Position numbers and translations under genes: made by a program. A stretch of DNA of 64,000 nucleotides from Alligator mississippiensis. Its lineage: Eukaryota; Chordata; Crocodylia; Alligatoridae. How positions within the stretch are numbered: the first letter of the stretch is position 1; each line of letters begins with the position of its first letter. Positions 1 to 10,789 of the stretch are shown here, one piece after another. The notes below the pieces were generated by a model. That model was given only the letters and a program-made list of their open reading frames with translations, did no database searches and was not told the origin of the DNA. Location of the stretch: contig NC_081835.1 of assembly GCF_030867095.1 (NCBI RefSeq), positions 19,724,501 to 19,788,500 on the forward strand, read 5' to 3'.

Positions 1-659
1 CATGAGCCACTGGAAATTTCTGCCTTGATCTTTTAATGCGGACTCCTGGTGACTTGCCTGTTTTGAGGTTTCTAAACAAATGATGGCTTCTCTTTAGTTT
101 GGTCATGTGCCTTTTTGCATGGAAATGTAAAGAGAAATTAATACAAGCCCACATACTCCCAGAGAGACAAAGCTCCTCAAAGAGATTGATGCTTACACAC
201 CCACTCACACTGGATCTTCACATGTTCCCAGATGAAGCAACCTAATGGAGACCTGTACAGGGACACATGTTCCCCAGAGTCAAATATGTGAGCGCACACA
301 CACACACACACCATGACTATAAATACAGAGAGACCCCACCCCCTGCAAAAGACCAGTGCTCCCAAAAAAACATGCTTACAATTATATCTGGTAGTCATAC
401 ACCCCAAGCTTTTAACACATGCATTTGTGGAGAAGCGCACCCTCTCTCAATCTGCATCTGCACATTGCACCACATACTCGCCCATAAATATTTATGTATC
501 TTTATGCAACTTATCCACAGTCTGGCATGTGCACACTCTTGCACACAAGTACGTACAACTTCAGTGGCTAGTCAGTATAGAAAATGCTGTTGTTTTAACT
601 TAATAGACAAATTGTTCATAAATCATCTTTTCACCAAATAAAGCCCACCCCCATCCACC
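1..659. other. Unique-looking sequence, no gene seen
   Basis: No coding homology, splice-flanked frame or repeat family is recognisable here. The only structure is a short CA run at about 297-312. Open frames in this stretch are short, and their peptides are compositionally ordinary. Confidence 0.5.
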
Positions 660-790
660 AACGCTTTGTAAGGACTCGTCACGCCAGCCTGTAATTGACT
701 GAGCCCATTATTAATGTGTTCCAGCCGCCCCTCGTCCAGGACTCAAACCTCCTTTTTAAGGTCCTGTCATGTTAAAAATTGACGTGTGTT
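660..790. other. Candidate conserved non-coding element
   Basis: This stretch shows no repeat signature. It has several intact CpGs and homeodomain-type AT cores, such as CATTATTAATGTG and TGTAATTGACTG. Such composition is common in vertebrate conserved enhancers, but conservation cannot be seen from one sequence, so this is a guess. Confidence 0.2.
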
Positions 791-898
791 GACTTTGGCC
801 TCCGAGAAGCTGAGCACTAGTTGTAGGTAGGAACTGTGTGTGTTTAGTCTGGCTAACGTTTTATTTTTCCCTTTCATCAAATTAGTTCAGCTGTATCT

Positions 899-927
899 TA
901 AAAAAAAAAAAGAAAAGAAAAGAAAAA
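899..927. repeat. A-rich simple sequence
   Basis: A run of A followed by AGAAA-type units. It could be an old retroposon tail, but no element body is recognisable next to it. Confidence 0.6.
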
Positions 928-1554
928 CCGTTTGACAATCTGAGGCTCGGGGTTAGAATTGCTGCATTGCTTTAAAACAACAAAAAATAGCTTGCAAATG
1001 TGGTACAATGTGTCAGGGCAAGGATGGGGCCTCGTAAGGCCAGCATAGTAAGGGCACCGGAGCTGACTGCATATAAACACTGCTTCCGAGATTCTACACC
1101 AAATCTCATAACCTTTGTATTTGTTTAATTTATTCCAGTTTGGATAATTATATTCTGTCCCCACCCTGCCCCAAAAATTTATTCCCCATTCCCATTACTG
1201 ATTGGATCAGGAATCTTCTTCACTCCACTGTCTTAACGTTTTACATACCCTTACTGAGAGATGTTGAACACCCAGTACTTTCCTCCCCTGAACAGGATGC
1301 ATTTCAATGGCAAGTGAAAGGTTCTTCGTAAAATCTGTAATGGGCCTTGGAATCCCATGGAATAACAGACGCTGCTTGTGGAGAAGCATTATGTATTTTG
1401 TGTTTCCTAAGCCTCTAACAATGTTTAAGGAAACCCCTTATCCTGCTTTGCTGTCTATCTGTCCACCCCTGTATTCATGTTGTGTCCATCACTATAGCAT
1501 TTGAATCCCCACAGCAGAGTTAAAATGAGCTACCATTATTTGACTCCCTGGCTA

Positions 1555-1642
1555 AGGCCCTGATTCAGGAAGGTGCTTAAGTACATGCCCACTGAAACTC
1601 ATCATATGCTTAGTACTAGGTGCCTTGCTGAATTGGGGCTGT
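1555..1642. repeat. Old interspersed repeat, GATTCAGGAAGGTGCTTAAG type
   Basis: The start reads CCTGATTCAGGAAGGTGCTT and the end reads TTGCTGAATTGGGGC, so the two ends are roughly inverse complements of each other. From memory this resembles a fold-back repeat family common in turtle and crocodilian DNA (CCTGATTC...GAATCGGGGC). The family name is not known to me and the boundaries are approximate. Confidence 0.35.
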
Positions 1643-4600
1643 GGAGTGCTAGACCCTCTTTCTCAACCCTTTCCCTGTGGTTAGCTGCCACATAAGTGAA
1701 TTTTATCTGGATAATTATTAAGGTTCAGTAAGGAAATTAGTCCGAGATGGGCTCCAGCTGCGAAAACGGGAGGTGGAATTTGAGTACCCCAGAGCAGAGA
1801 AGTATTCTGGTCCTGGGTTTCAGCTTGGCCCCCTCACTAATATTCCATAGTCAGCTGACAAGAATATGCAGAGAAGCCCACAGTGTCTCACTTTCCATGC
1901 ATCAGTTCAGTCAGTGAATGCCAGGTGTCAACTGCTCATTAGCCCTGTATTTATACAGGACTGACCTATGCTGTGCAGTGGTTAAATTGCATTGAAAGTT
2001 TCAGAAATGGTGCAGCAGGGTTTATATAAGAGGCAGCTTGTTCCCCCACGTGAGGCTGAGTGCACCAGGGAGGCTGGGAGGGCAGCAGCCACTGTTTTAG
2101 AGCCAAATGGAGGTGAGTTTATGAAACTCCAGGAAGTTAATAGCATGCGCATGTCATCATCCTGCCTCCTTTCCAATTGAAACCCTCTCTACACCACTTG
2201 GGGAGATGAGAGATCCCATTACAGAAGCCAGAGTTGGAAATAACAATGGAAAATCCTGGTGAGTGGATGACCTTGGAAGGAGAGTTGGGCTGGGCACTGC
2301 CTGTTTCCTACCTCCTCCCAGGTGTATGCTTGTGTCCAGGCAGACCACAGGATCTGCTGCAGGCCAAAAGCAGGAGCAGGGTACAGAGTTTTAGGGGCTG
2401 GATCAAAGGCTCTGCATGAGGAGGAGAAAACACAGCCAAGGTAGGGCCTGGAAATGGGACACTTCTGCAGCTCCTTATATCCCCTAATGCCTTATAGAAG
2501 GTACAATACAGATGGGTCAGTTCACCTCCCCTTAGGGTGAAACAGCCATATAATACAACTGTTTAGGACAGGAAGTGAGGAGCAATTGTAACCCATGTGA
2601 TGAGCACAGTGCCAGGGAGTATGTGCATGTCTCGTACATGGCAGTCTTTCTGGTCTGCAATGCCCAACTCTCTTCTGGAAAGAGGCTCTCTTTCCCAGCC
2701 AGCTGCGCTCTCTAACCCAGGGACTTTCCTGCACTGGAGGTGGGAAGGGGCATCCCTTAGGACAGGATTGGTCAACCTGCAGGAATATGTACCACAAGTG
2801 GCACAGGCAGCCTGTGTATGTGGTATGTAGCGGGTCAAGCAGAAGACAAACATCACCATAGCAGATTAGGGCAGAAAGCAGAGCAGCAGATCAAGAAGAA
2901 GGAGAGGATCGCAGTGACATTTGGGGAAGGTGTGGGGCTTCTGCCAAAAAGGTTGGTTCTCCCTGTCATGGGAGATATGGATCCTCTCTGCAAGTGGGAT
3001 CTGGGTTTCCCATTCCCCTGACTCAGCTTCCAGTGTCTTTAGTTACCTTCTGGATGTGAGAAAGGGGCAGACTCCCCTTCCTTGGCACAGCAAGATCCAA
3101 AAACCTGTCCGCTGCCTCTGCTGCCTCTTTAAGGTTTATAACAGACTTTGGACTGTTGGAGTCAACCCTTCTCTGGTCACTAGACTCCCTCTTTCCCAGC
3201 CTGTTTGACAGGCGTCTAGCCTGGGCACTGTTACACACGATCATGAGATCCACAGCCTAGTGCCAGCTCGGCTGTCCATCCTGTGCCAAGGCAGGTGCGT
3301 TCCTTCGCCTGTCAAATGGTGACTGTTGCTTCAGATTGTGGGGTGCCAGAGTTTCCTGATGAAGCTGTAATTAAATAGTCAGATTTCACCCTCAGGGAGG
3401 GGGCGGGGGAGCACAATTTGGCACCAAAGCCTTTCCTTTCTGCAATCCTCGATTCCTCTTGGAAGGCTTTGGCTGGGCAGCGCGCCGACACGCCTGAGCA
3501 GCGCGCCTCTCACAGGGGGGCTGAAATATTTTCTAACAGCTACTTTTGTAACATTAGTGAAATCAAAGCAAAACGTGTCAAAATTCCCATTAAGACAAAG
3601 TTAACTTCCCTTGTTTCAAGAGAAAGTGTCTTTGCCTGGAGGCGGGTTTTGGGTTTGCTGCGGAGGCCGTGAGAGACTATTGGATTACAGACTAGAACGG
3701 AGCCAGATTCTCTCTCCTCAGGGTGAGGGCTTTTCTAATCAGGATCAGTTTAATTCTGTCATCTGAATTATTAGTTTTGCTCTGTCTGCTGCCTGGGAGG
3801 GGAGAAGAGAAGGGAAAAGAGCAATTGTTGTAGGGCAGGGGGTAGAGCGATAGACGGGCCAATCTGTGGCGTGAGGATGGTGCTGTGGGCACTGTACAGC
3901 ACAAGACGTATTTTTTTTTGTTTTGCTTTTCCTTCCAGATTCTGAAAATGCCTTAATTAAGCACCACCCATCCTTGAAAGGGACTCAGAAGGCCCTTGCC
4001 AAAGTTAATATGCTTCATAGGGCAGTTCTACAGGAGACAAATATTAATGTATTGACTTTATAGAGAGCTAAGCTGCAGCCTGGGGAACGCATACTGGGCC
4101 TTCCCCAACATTGCACAGTCACTCCCTAGAGGGGGTGACAGAGCCCCGGGGTGCAGACACCCAAGCCAGCATTGTGAGCGCTAGTCAGCATAGCCTGTTT
4201 GATGAGGTCCCTTCCACCCTTACTTCTCTGTGGTCAGATCTATGAGGTCCGACGTCACGCTGCTGGCTTCTCACTTGGTGTGTACATAAAACAATTTCCT
4301 CATGAAATAAAGCAGACAACACAATCCTCCTTTCGGGCCAGCAATCCCCCCCAGCATTGCATGTCATCAGAGGGCTGTCTTGGCCCTTGGGCCTACCACA
4401 TCTGTGCTGTAAAACAGATATTTTTTAACACATGAGGAAGAACTCGAGGACAAGGAAATCTAATAATTAGGAACACAAAGCCCTCCCTCCATCATGTTGC
4501 AAATACAGGTTGATTGCAGCCTCCATCCTGTGCTCATCTTTATGACCCCAAGTGACTTTGCTGACTCCAAGATGGTTTGACTCGGTGCATGAGGCTACCT

Positions 4601-4649
4601 GTCTGTATTGTGCTGGAAGGTTACCAGCATGCTTTGGATGCCTCCAATG
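1643..4649. other. Mostly unique DNA, no supportable gene
   Basis: No protein homology is seen. A TATA-like TTTATATAAG lies at 2021-2030 with no obvious downstream gene. A hAT-like start (CAGGATTGGTCAACCTG) occurs near 2762 without a matching end. A CpG cluster lies at 3479-3512. The region near 4085-4175 vaguely recalls a minus-strand MIR, but too weakly to call. Confidence 0.4.
3350..3650. other. Candidate conserved non-coding element with CpG cluster
   Basis: About eight CpGs sit within about 35 bp (CAGCGCGCCGACACGCC and following). The cluster is flanked by AT-rich, repeat-free sequence with short motifs such as TGTAATTAAATAG. Most of the window is CpG-poor, so this patch stands out. It could be an enhancer or a weak CpG-type promoter; no transcript evidence is visible. 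Confidence 0.25.
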
Positions 4650-5176
4650 CAGAGATGCTCAATGTCTGGCCTGGATGCCAAATCGAGCCTCAACATGTGT
4701 GGAGCCATGACATCCAGTCTGTGGGGCTCCCCACGAGTAGGGAAATGTGGCGGTGGGGGAACAGTGGCAATTAACACTGAACCCCCTCCCCTGTTGCCAA
4801 AATCCCAAGACTTGCAGCCAGATCAGAGCCAGGTCACACCCCTCCTTCTGCGGCTAAGTCAGAGCTGAAGCACACCGCATCTGTCCAGGCAGCCAGGCTG
4901 GGCCTGGGCCACAGCCCCTTCTCCCTGCGTGGCTGGATTAGGACTAGGTCATGCCTCTCCTCCCTGTGCGGCTGAACTGCATCCATACTAAGTCCCCTTC
5001 CCAGTGTGGCTGGCAGGGCTGGACTGTCCCCACCCTTCCCTCCACCCAGCCAAATGGGGCCCTGCTGTGCCCCTCTCCAAGCACCAGATGAGATCAGGAC
5101 CACTGGCCTGATCCAGCCCACAGAAGGACTGGGCACTGCCCATCCAACCCACCAGGCAAAAAATTGAACACCACTG
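4650..5176. mobile_element. Non-autonomous hAT-type DNA transposon
   Basis: The left end is CAGAGATGCTCAAT. The inverse complement of the right end is CAGTGGTGTTCAAT, giving a 14-bp imperfect terminal inverted repeat of hAT type. The 8-bp flanks CTCCAATG and CCCTAAAT match at only four positions, so the target duplication has decayed or is misplaced. No transposase frame is present. The interior is GC-rich and partly tandem. Confidence 0.65.
4815..5060. repeat. Degenerate internal tandem repeat of the hAT element
   Basis: Units of roughly 60 bp recur with drift. Recognisable anchors are CAGAGCCAGGTCACACCCCT, then GGACTAGGTCATGCCTCTCC, then CATACTAAGTCCCCTTCCC. They are separated by TGCGGCT, GTGCGGCTG and GTGTGGCTGG segments. 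Array expansion inside short DNA transposons is common. Confidence 0.5.
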
Positions 5177-5184
5177 CCCTAAAT

Positions 5185-5919
5185 TTAAATAAACAAGTGA
5201 ATATGGTGAGGAGGAGGAGGATGGCTTTACCATGTTGTTACCAATTAATCATTGTCTTGTCAACAGAGTTGCTCAGGTTGTTGGCAGGAATTAGTATGAT
5301 AGTCTTGAGGAAGGATGGCCTGTAGTTAAAGGTCTAAGACTCAATACCTAACCCTGTGACCTGAGGCAAGTTATTGAGACCAGTGCTTTCAAATTGGGTG
5401 GCCTGAATTAATGATCTAAGTCCCAATCTAGCTATCAAGGTACGTGGTCTGATTTTCAAAGGCACCTACTGACGTCAAGCTGTTCAGGGACCCAGGGTGC
5501 TTCACACCAGGTGGGGTGCTAAGAAACACTTACATTTTGGCCTACATCCTCAAAGCTCATTTCTGGGGAGCTTGCTTAATACCCCTAGCTGCAGATACTT
5601 AGCTGTCCAAAACTGAGAAGCCACCAATTAAAGGGCTCTTTTGGAAAATGTGGCATTGAGGTGATAAGCAGTTCAGATATGGATTAGGTTAACTACATAG
5701 ATGCAAAAGATAAGACTGAGATTTACAGAGGTGGGTGAAAATTATAATGCGTTTGATCTGAAACAGGGTAAGCAAGCCTCTGAGGAAGTGCTGCTGGGTG
5801 TGAATTGCAAGAAGGAGTCTGTTTCCTTTGAGCTCTCAGAGAAGACTACAAAAGAGAAAACTCTGGGAACAACAAGTCTCAATGTGAATGATACTGAGCA
5901 GGGCATGCTGCGAGGCTGA
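5185..5919. other. Unique DNA with old repeat scraps, no gene
   Basis: Near 5455-5640 there are phrases such as CTGATTTTCAAAGGCACCTA and GATACTTAGCTGTCCAAAACTGAG. They resemble an old fold-back repeat family seen in reptile DNA. A short open stretch at 5701-5919 (LRFTEVGENYNAFDLKQG) has no recognisable homology. Confidence 0.3.
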
Positions 5920-5927
5920 CCCTAGCA

Positions 5928-6238
5928 TAGTGACTCTTAACAAGGGTGCGATGGCACCCTGAAATGCCTTGAGATCTTTTCAAGGGTGCTCTGCAATGTT
6001 AACACTGTTAGGTGCACAAACATGATTCGTGAGATAAACCCAGTAATTTCAAAGAGAAATCTGGCATCACATGCATTTCTGACATATTATGGTCTTTCTG
6101 AATTCTCTGCAGTAGAAGAATGGCTTTGTTATTTCTCTGTCCTCACAAAACAAGTGAGAAATAAGAGATGGCATTTTCTGAGGGGCGTCTTGAGTCGATT
6201 GAAGGGTGCCTTGAATCTAAAAAGGTTGAAAACCACTG
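5928..6238 (+). mobile_element. hAT-type MITE, copy A
   Basis: The left end is TAGTGACTCTTAAC; the inverse complement of the right end is CAGTGGTTTTCAACC. The 8-bp flanks are CCCTAGCA and CCCTGGAG, a partly decayed target duplication. The interior shares long blocks, in inverse orientation, with the copy at 7670-7932 (for example AAACATGATTCGTGAGATAA against AAACATGATTCATAAGATAA). It has no coding capacity. It inserted by a cut-and-paste hAT transposase supplied in trans. Confidence 0.8.
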
Positions 6239-6246
6239 CCCTGGAG

Positions 6247-7202
6247 CCTAGACACAGTTTGACTAGTGAAAGGCTAAAGTTAGTGAGCTGCCTGTGGTGT
6301 GGCGGTAATGTCCCTATAGATAACGGCTTTGCAGGTCTTGAGCTATGCAGGTGAGTGGTAGGCAAAGCTACACCTGTGACAGCAGTTAGAGAGAGCCTCA
6401 GGGACTGCAAGGCAGGAGGCCAAAATCACGTTGTTGGTAAATGTGCTGCCTGGCTCTGTGTGAACCCAGACCTGGTGCTTTGCCTACCCCAAGATATAGG
6501 AGTTTTTTTTCCGGTTCCACCCCTTAAAACAGATGTGAGCAAAGGGAATTGGTTATAGCAGGGCCTTGGTCCCATCACTCTAGTACTGCGGTCTTGCATT
6601 TACCTGTCGTGAAGCATAAACCAGATTGTGTCAGGCAAGCAGTGCAAGGACAGTAGAGCTAGCTGCTGCTGATGTGGCAGTTCATGGGAAAGCAGATAAT
6701 CCCACAGTCGGGGAGGTCTAGGAAGTCACTTGAGACTCTCAGGCTGAGAGGATGGCATGCTCCCTACTAGCTGTGCCAACAACTGCTTTCCTTGCTCCCT
6801 AATTGCTTGCATCTCTTCTGCTCCTTACTGCTGACTGTGGAGTAAAAGAACCTTCAAAGCAGTGGATTTAAGGAGCATATTAAAATGTGCCCCAGAGAAA
6901 CCTCTCCCCTAAGCCGGCATAAGGATGCCCTCATTACATCGCTGTGACCTTTGCCTCGCCACAGCATGCTGAGTGTTTGCATCACCTCTTTGTGACCTGG
7001 GCTTGTGAAGTTGTGCCTGCCCCCCGACTGTACTTTAGCACTGTACACTTCCCTCTCCCCTCCCCTAAAACTGGGCAGTTAACCCAGCATGGTGTTTATG
7101 ATCCCTTGCCAAAGAGATGATCTTCTTGGTCTGTGGCAGCAGGATGCTTGAGGGGAGCAGCTCTCACCTTATGCTCATTCTGAAAGAGCCACGTGACTTG
7201 GG
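6247..7202. other. Unique-looking sequence, no gene
   Basis: No repeat family or coding homology is recognisable. Short frames here are not supported by splice sites or composition. Confidence 0.4.
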
Positions 7203-7330
7203 ATTTCATAGATTTCATAGACATTAGGGCTGGAAGGGACTTCATGAGATCATCGGGTCCAGCCCCCTCCCCAAGGGGCAGGAAATCAGTTGGTGTCAGA
7301 TCACCCCAGCATGATAAGCATCCAAGGATT
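7203..7330 (-). mobile_element. CR1 LINE 3' end
   Basis: The minus-strand CR1 terminus is seen on the + strand as TTCATAGATTTCATAGACAT, then AGGGCTGGAAGGGACTTCAT and the pyrimidine-rich CCAGCCCCCTCCCCAAGGGG. Its inverse complement closely parallels the last 130 bp of the CR1 ending at 49841, so both belong to the same subfamily. It is strongly 5'-truncated, as usual for CR1, and has no target duplication. Confidence 0.85.
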
Positions 7331-7669
7331 AAATGATGATGTAGCACATTTTGAGGTCTCTTCAAAAGAGGGTGCTGGGTTGAAGCAACAGGTGTCACAG
7401 AAGGCCAGGGCTGAGTCTGAGATGCATCAGCAGAACATGTGTGGAGGACTTGATGGGAGCCACAGGGAAGTCATCTGCCAGAGCTGAGAAGAATTTGCAG
7501 AGCTGAGGTAAAGGAATGATTGACAACATGCCTGGTGGGCACATAATAAGGTTATTTGCCCATGCTCGATCATGTTTGGAAAGCTCCGCTAACATGCATC
7601 ACAAGAGAAAGCACAGACCCAGCAGTGCTGGAGAGGCAGTGCCAGCTGGTGCCTAGGGTGGCTTTAACT

Positions 7670-7932
7670 TAGTGGTTCTTAACCATGTTTAGACTTGAGG
7701 TATCCCTCACTAGACTCACGGTGCCCCTTGAAAAATGTCAGCTCTTAGTTTTCACTTGACTTTTTGAAAGAGCAAAATTCTTCTGTTGCAAAGAACTCGG
7801 GAAGCCCACAATAGGATAAAATGGTTGTAATACTATGGATTCCTGGTTGAAATCTCTGGGTTTATCTTATGAATCATGTTTGCAAACTTAAGAGTGATAA
7901 CATTGCCATGGCACCCTGGTTGAGAACCACTG
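7670..7932 (-). mobile_element. hAT-type MITE, copy B
   Basis: The ends are TAGTGGTTCTTAAC and GTTGAGAACCACTG. The flanks CTTTAACT and CTATAACT match at 7 of 8 bases, which is a good hAT target duplication. It is the same family as 5928-6238 in the opposite orientation, and about 50 bp shorter in the middle. No transposase coding is present. Confidence 0.85.
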
Positions 7933-8269
7933 CTATAACTCTTTAACTGTCCCCACCAGGCTCTAGTACAAGAGTCTGTTCTTTGAGTGTCAGGATTGCT
8001 TATCACCATTATTTCCCATTCGGTGTTGCTGCCTGGTGGGTGTAAGGGACTGTTCCCTGAGAGGGAAAAGTGAAATGAAAGCTGAAGGGGGACTGAAGAG
8101 CTCAAGATAAGGCTGGGAGGGTAAACCTGACTGACCTTGTGTTATTGGTTCAAGTCCAGCCCCACACCAACAGTTAGTAAAAGTCACATTCAGCTGTTTT
8201 ATTGCCCTGATACATAATGAGCTTGTGCATGTGAAAAGGTGGAACATGGTGGGGGGGATTTAATTTCAT

Positions 8270-8600
8270 TTTTCATTAATCTGAAATACCGAGTGAAATA
8301 ATAATCAGTAAAAATTTGCGAGATTAGCACCTGGCGTCCGGTTGAATCATTGCAAGGGAAATTCAATGGATTTCCACGGATTTACAGGTGAACCCAAGCA
8401 GCACCTGGTGGTGTAATAGTTGTAAAGCAGGGAAAATCACATTTTCGGGACTAAGTCAGATCCACATTGAAAATTTAAAACAATAAAAAAAACCCTCATG
8501 GAAGAAATTCAGAAGCTAAAAATAAAATGTGTCAGAGGTGTTTTAAATTACCACAAAAAAAATCTAAAACAATAAAATCGGCTGACAACATGGATCTGCA
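8270..8600. other. AT-rich candidate conserved non-coding element
   Basis: The stretch has a run of AT-rich motifs (TTTCATTAATCTGAAATACC, GTGAAATAATAATCAG). It retains CpGs in an otherwise AT-rich setting (TTTGCGAG, CTGGCGTCCGGTTG). No repeat family is recognised. It could be a developmental enhancer; only a cross-species alignment could tell. Confidence 0.25.
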
Positions 8601-9446
8601 GATGAAATTTAGGTGGCTTAATGGCGATTTTTGCCACATGGAAATGGGGAAAGTGTAACGTGGAAAGATATAATGTGGACAAGCGCCCACTGGAATTTGT
8701 TTCCTCCAGGGGCAGATGCTGACATCACTTTTTTGGCAGCAACGTGGCCCCTTGTTGGCAATATCAGCAGAAGCCCAAGCCTGAACAAGTTGTGGAAACT
8801 AGCCTCCCCTGTCTCCTGTAGCAGTGCTTGCCCAGAGATGGGCATGCTCCTGTTTATAGTGCATGTATTCAGAGCATGGACAAACTCAGCTTTCAGGGTG
8901 GTCTTAATGCCTGGAGTAAACGTGACGTATGTTTTAAACGACGGACTGCTTCCCCCACAAGAGCAGTGCTGATAACCTAAAGCCTTGCATTTGATTCCCC
9001 TACCCGTGCTTTCTGAGTGCCTGTTGTGGATGCCAATAGTTACAGATTATACCTTTGCCTTGTGAGTGGTGTTTGTCTGGGGCCCTGAGCAATGGGCACA
9101 CTCTGGGCTCTGCACTCTTTAAATGGTGCTCAGCACCCACTATCAGGTCCAGATGTTCAAAGGAACCTGGTGCCTTGGAGAATCTGGTCTCAGTTATGAG
9201 CAGCAGAAAAGCTGGTCTTGAGCAACTCGGCCGTATGTTCACCTTTGAGACGCATATGTCTCCCCCCATGGGCTAGCTCTTAAGGAACGATGTCAACTCT
9301 GGGCTTTCCAGAGCACAGTGTTGTCTTCAACAGGCTCCTGTCTTCAATGGCTTTCAAAGCAGTTACCTTCTTACTGCATGTCTTGGAACTGTACTGCTTT
9401 GCCTCTCTTACCTTTTCTCTCTTGCTGCAGAGAGTAGGATGTAGAT
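8601..9446. other. Unique-looking sequence, no gene
   Basis: Several short overlapping frames exist on both strands (near 8631-8972 and 9000-9276). None shows a domain, signal peptide or splice context. Confidence 0.4.
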
Positions 9447-10243
9447 CACTGGCTTGAAGTTGTGGCAGAGTAGTTTAGATTGGGTATCAGGGAAAACTGT
9501 TTCACTGTTAGAAGAGTGAGGCAGTGGAATAGATGCCTAGGAAAGCTGTGGACTTTCCATCACTGGAGGTGTTTGGAGATTGGACGGCCGTTGGCTGGAG
9601 ATGATTTAGACATAGCTATGCCTATGTTCTGTGATGGGTATTTCCCATGCTTTGGGGCTTTGCTGATTGCCCCAGGAGACTGAAAGGGAATTCCACCCTC
9701 CAACCCCCCTTTCTGCTACATGTCATGGTTGTTATTTTTAAGCCTTCCTTGGGGGCACTGTGTGTTGACTGCAGCCAAGGCTGGAGATTTTGAGTGGGGT
9801 ATACAAATGCCAGTGCTCATGCTGGGACTTAAAGCTAGAGATTCCTGGTTGGAGGGTCTTGCCATTCCACTCAGGATCAGACGAATTACCATATTTGAGG
9901 TCAGGAAGGAATTTTACCCCATAGTCAGTTTGGTATGGACTGTGGTGGGTTTTGCCTTCATCTGTAGCAGGGCCCATGGTCCTCTACCTGGAATCTCTTG
10001 AGTGTATATTAACAGCCTTTTAGAGAAGCAAGATATTGGCTGCTGTGGTTCCCCTGCTTTAGCTGTGGCGGGTTAGGTTGTTATGTCTTGTGTTGTGTCA
10101 CGGTTGACAGTAGTTTTACTCAGAGGTTAGATTATGGATTTATATTGAATGGTTTGGATAGAGATGATCCTGCCTCAGTCAGGAGGTTAGACTAGACGAC
10201 CTCTGAACCTTCCAGCCCAACTTCTCTATGATTCTGTGATTCT
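9447..10243 (+). mobile_element. CR1 LINE 3' end, long 3' UTR form
   Basis: The start matches the CR1 C-terminal coding region (TGGGTATCAGGGAAAACTGT, then GTGAGGCAGTGGAATAGATG). The end is the typical GGTTAGACTAGACGACCTCT followed by TTCTCTATGATTCTGTGATT. Between them lies a segment (GTCAGGAAGGAATTTTACCC, GTGGGTTTTGCCTTCATCTG) resembling the 3' UTR of another CR1 subfamily. This is either a long-UTR subfamily or one CR1 inside another. It is 5'-truncated and inactive. Confidence 0.85.
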
Positions 10244-10299
10244 TCTGCATGCTGGTGTGAGGGGATACAGGATACACAGAAACATCAGCTGATGTAGAA

Positions 10300-10600
10300 C
10301 ACCACTGCCACTTATTCAGCCATGTGTTTCACATGCACCCCTGTTCTAGAGACTCCATTGTCTTCTAGTTCATTTCCAATCAAGTGGTTGGTTTTGACCT
10401 ATGAAGTCCTTAGTAACTTGGGTTCCTTATATCTTAGAGGTTGTCTCTCTCCAGTGAACTCAGGATACAAGCAGAGATTGTCTAAAATGTCATCTATGAT
10501 CCTTCAGTCTACCTCCCTGATGCTGTGGGTGGGTAATTTGGGGGGTTGTTTTCCTTCACCACCCTAGTCTGATGGAGTTGGCTCTTGACTTCCAGGGCAC
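10300..10600 (+). mobile_element. L2-like LINE C-terminal fragment
   Basis: Translation of the + strand gives FPIKWLVLTYEVLSNLGSLY followed by LRGCLSP. This parallels the C-terminal region of vertebrate L2-clade reverse transcriptase proteins (pattern FKVLVLTYKALNGLGPxYLxDxLxP). The upstream LHCLL match lies in a different frame, so the copy is old and shifted. Boundaries are approximate. Confidence 0.55.
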
Positions 10601-10690
10601 ATTGCAAAGTTCAAATTTTTTCTGAGGAGTTGTGATTATTGAGGAGAGTATTAGTGCTTATGCTGGCTATGTTATTTTTGACTCCTGGAC

Positions 10691-10771
10691 AGTTTTTTTT
10701 GGTTGTTGGTTTTTTGTTTTTGTTTTGTTTTTTTGGGGGGGGGAGTTGTTTTTGGGTTTTTTTGGTTTTTG
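10691..10771. repeat. T/G-rich low-complexity tract
   Basis: Runs of T broken by G clusters, including a G9 block in the middle. The tract follows the L2-like fragment and may derive from an old tail in inverse orientation. Confidence 0.8.
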
Positions 10772-10789
10772 AGAGATGATACCAAAAGT

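Noticed and set aside
297-312. CA repeat
   Set aside because: Too short to be informative as a microsatellite feature of its own.
2021-2030. TATA-like TTTATATAAG
   Set aside because: No transcript, initiator or coding exon can be placed downstream. Such strings occur by chance.
2762-2900. Possible hAT start CAGGATTGGTCAACCTG
   Set aside because: No matching right terminus or 8-bp duplication could be found.
4085-4175. Possible minus-strand MIR
   Set aside because: Only loose resemblance (CACAGTCACTCCC, GGTGCAGACACCCAAG); too weak to list.
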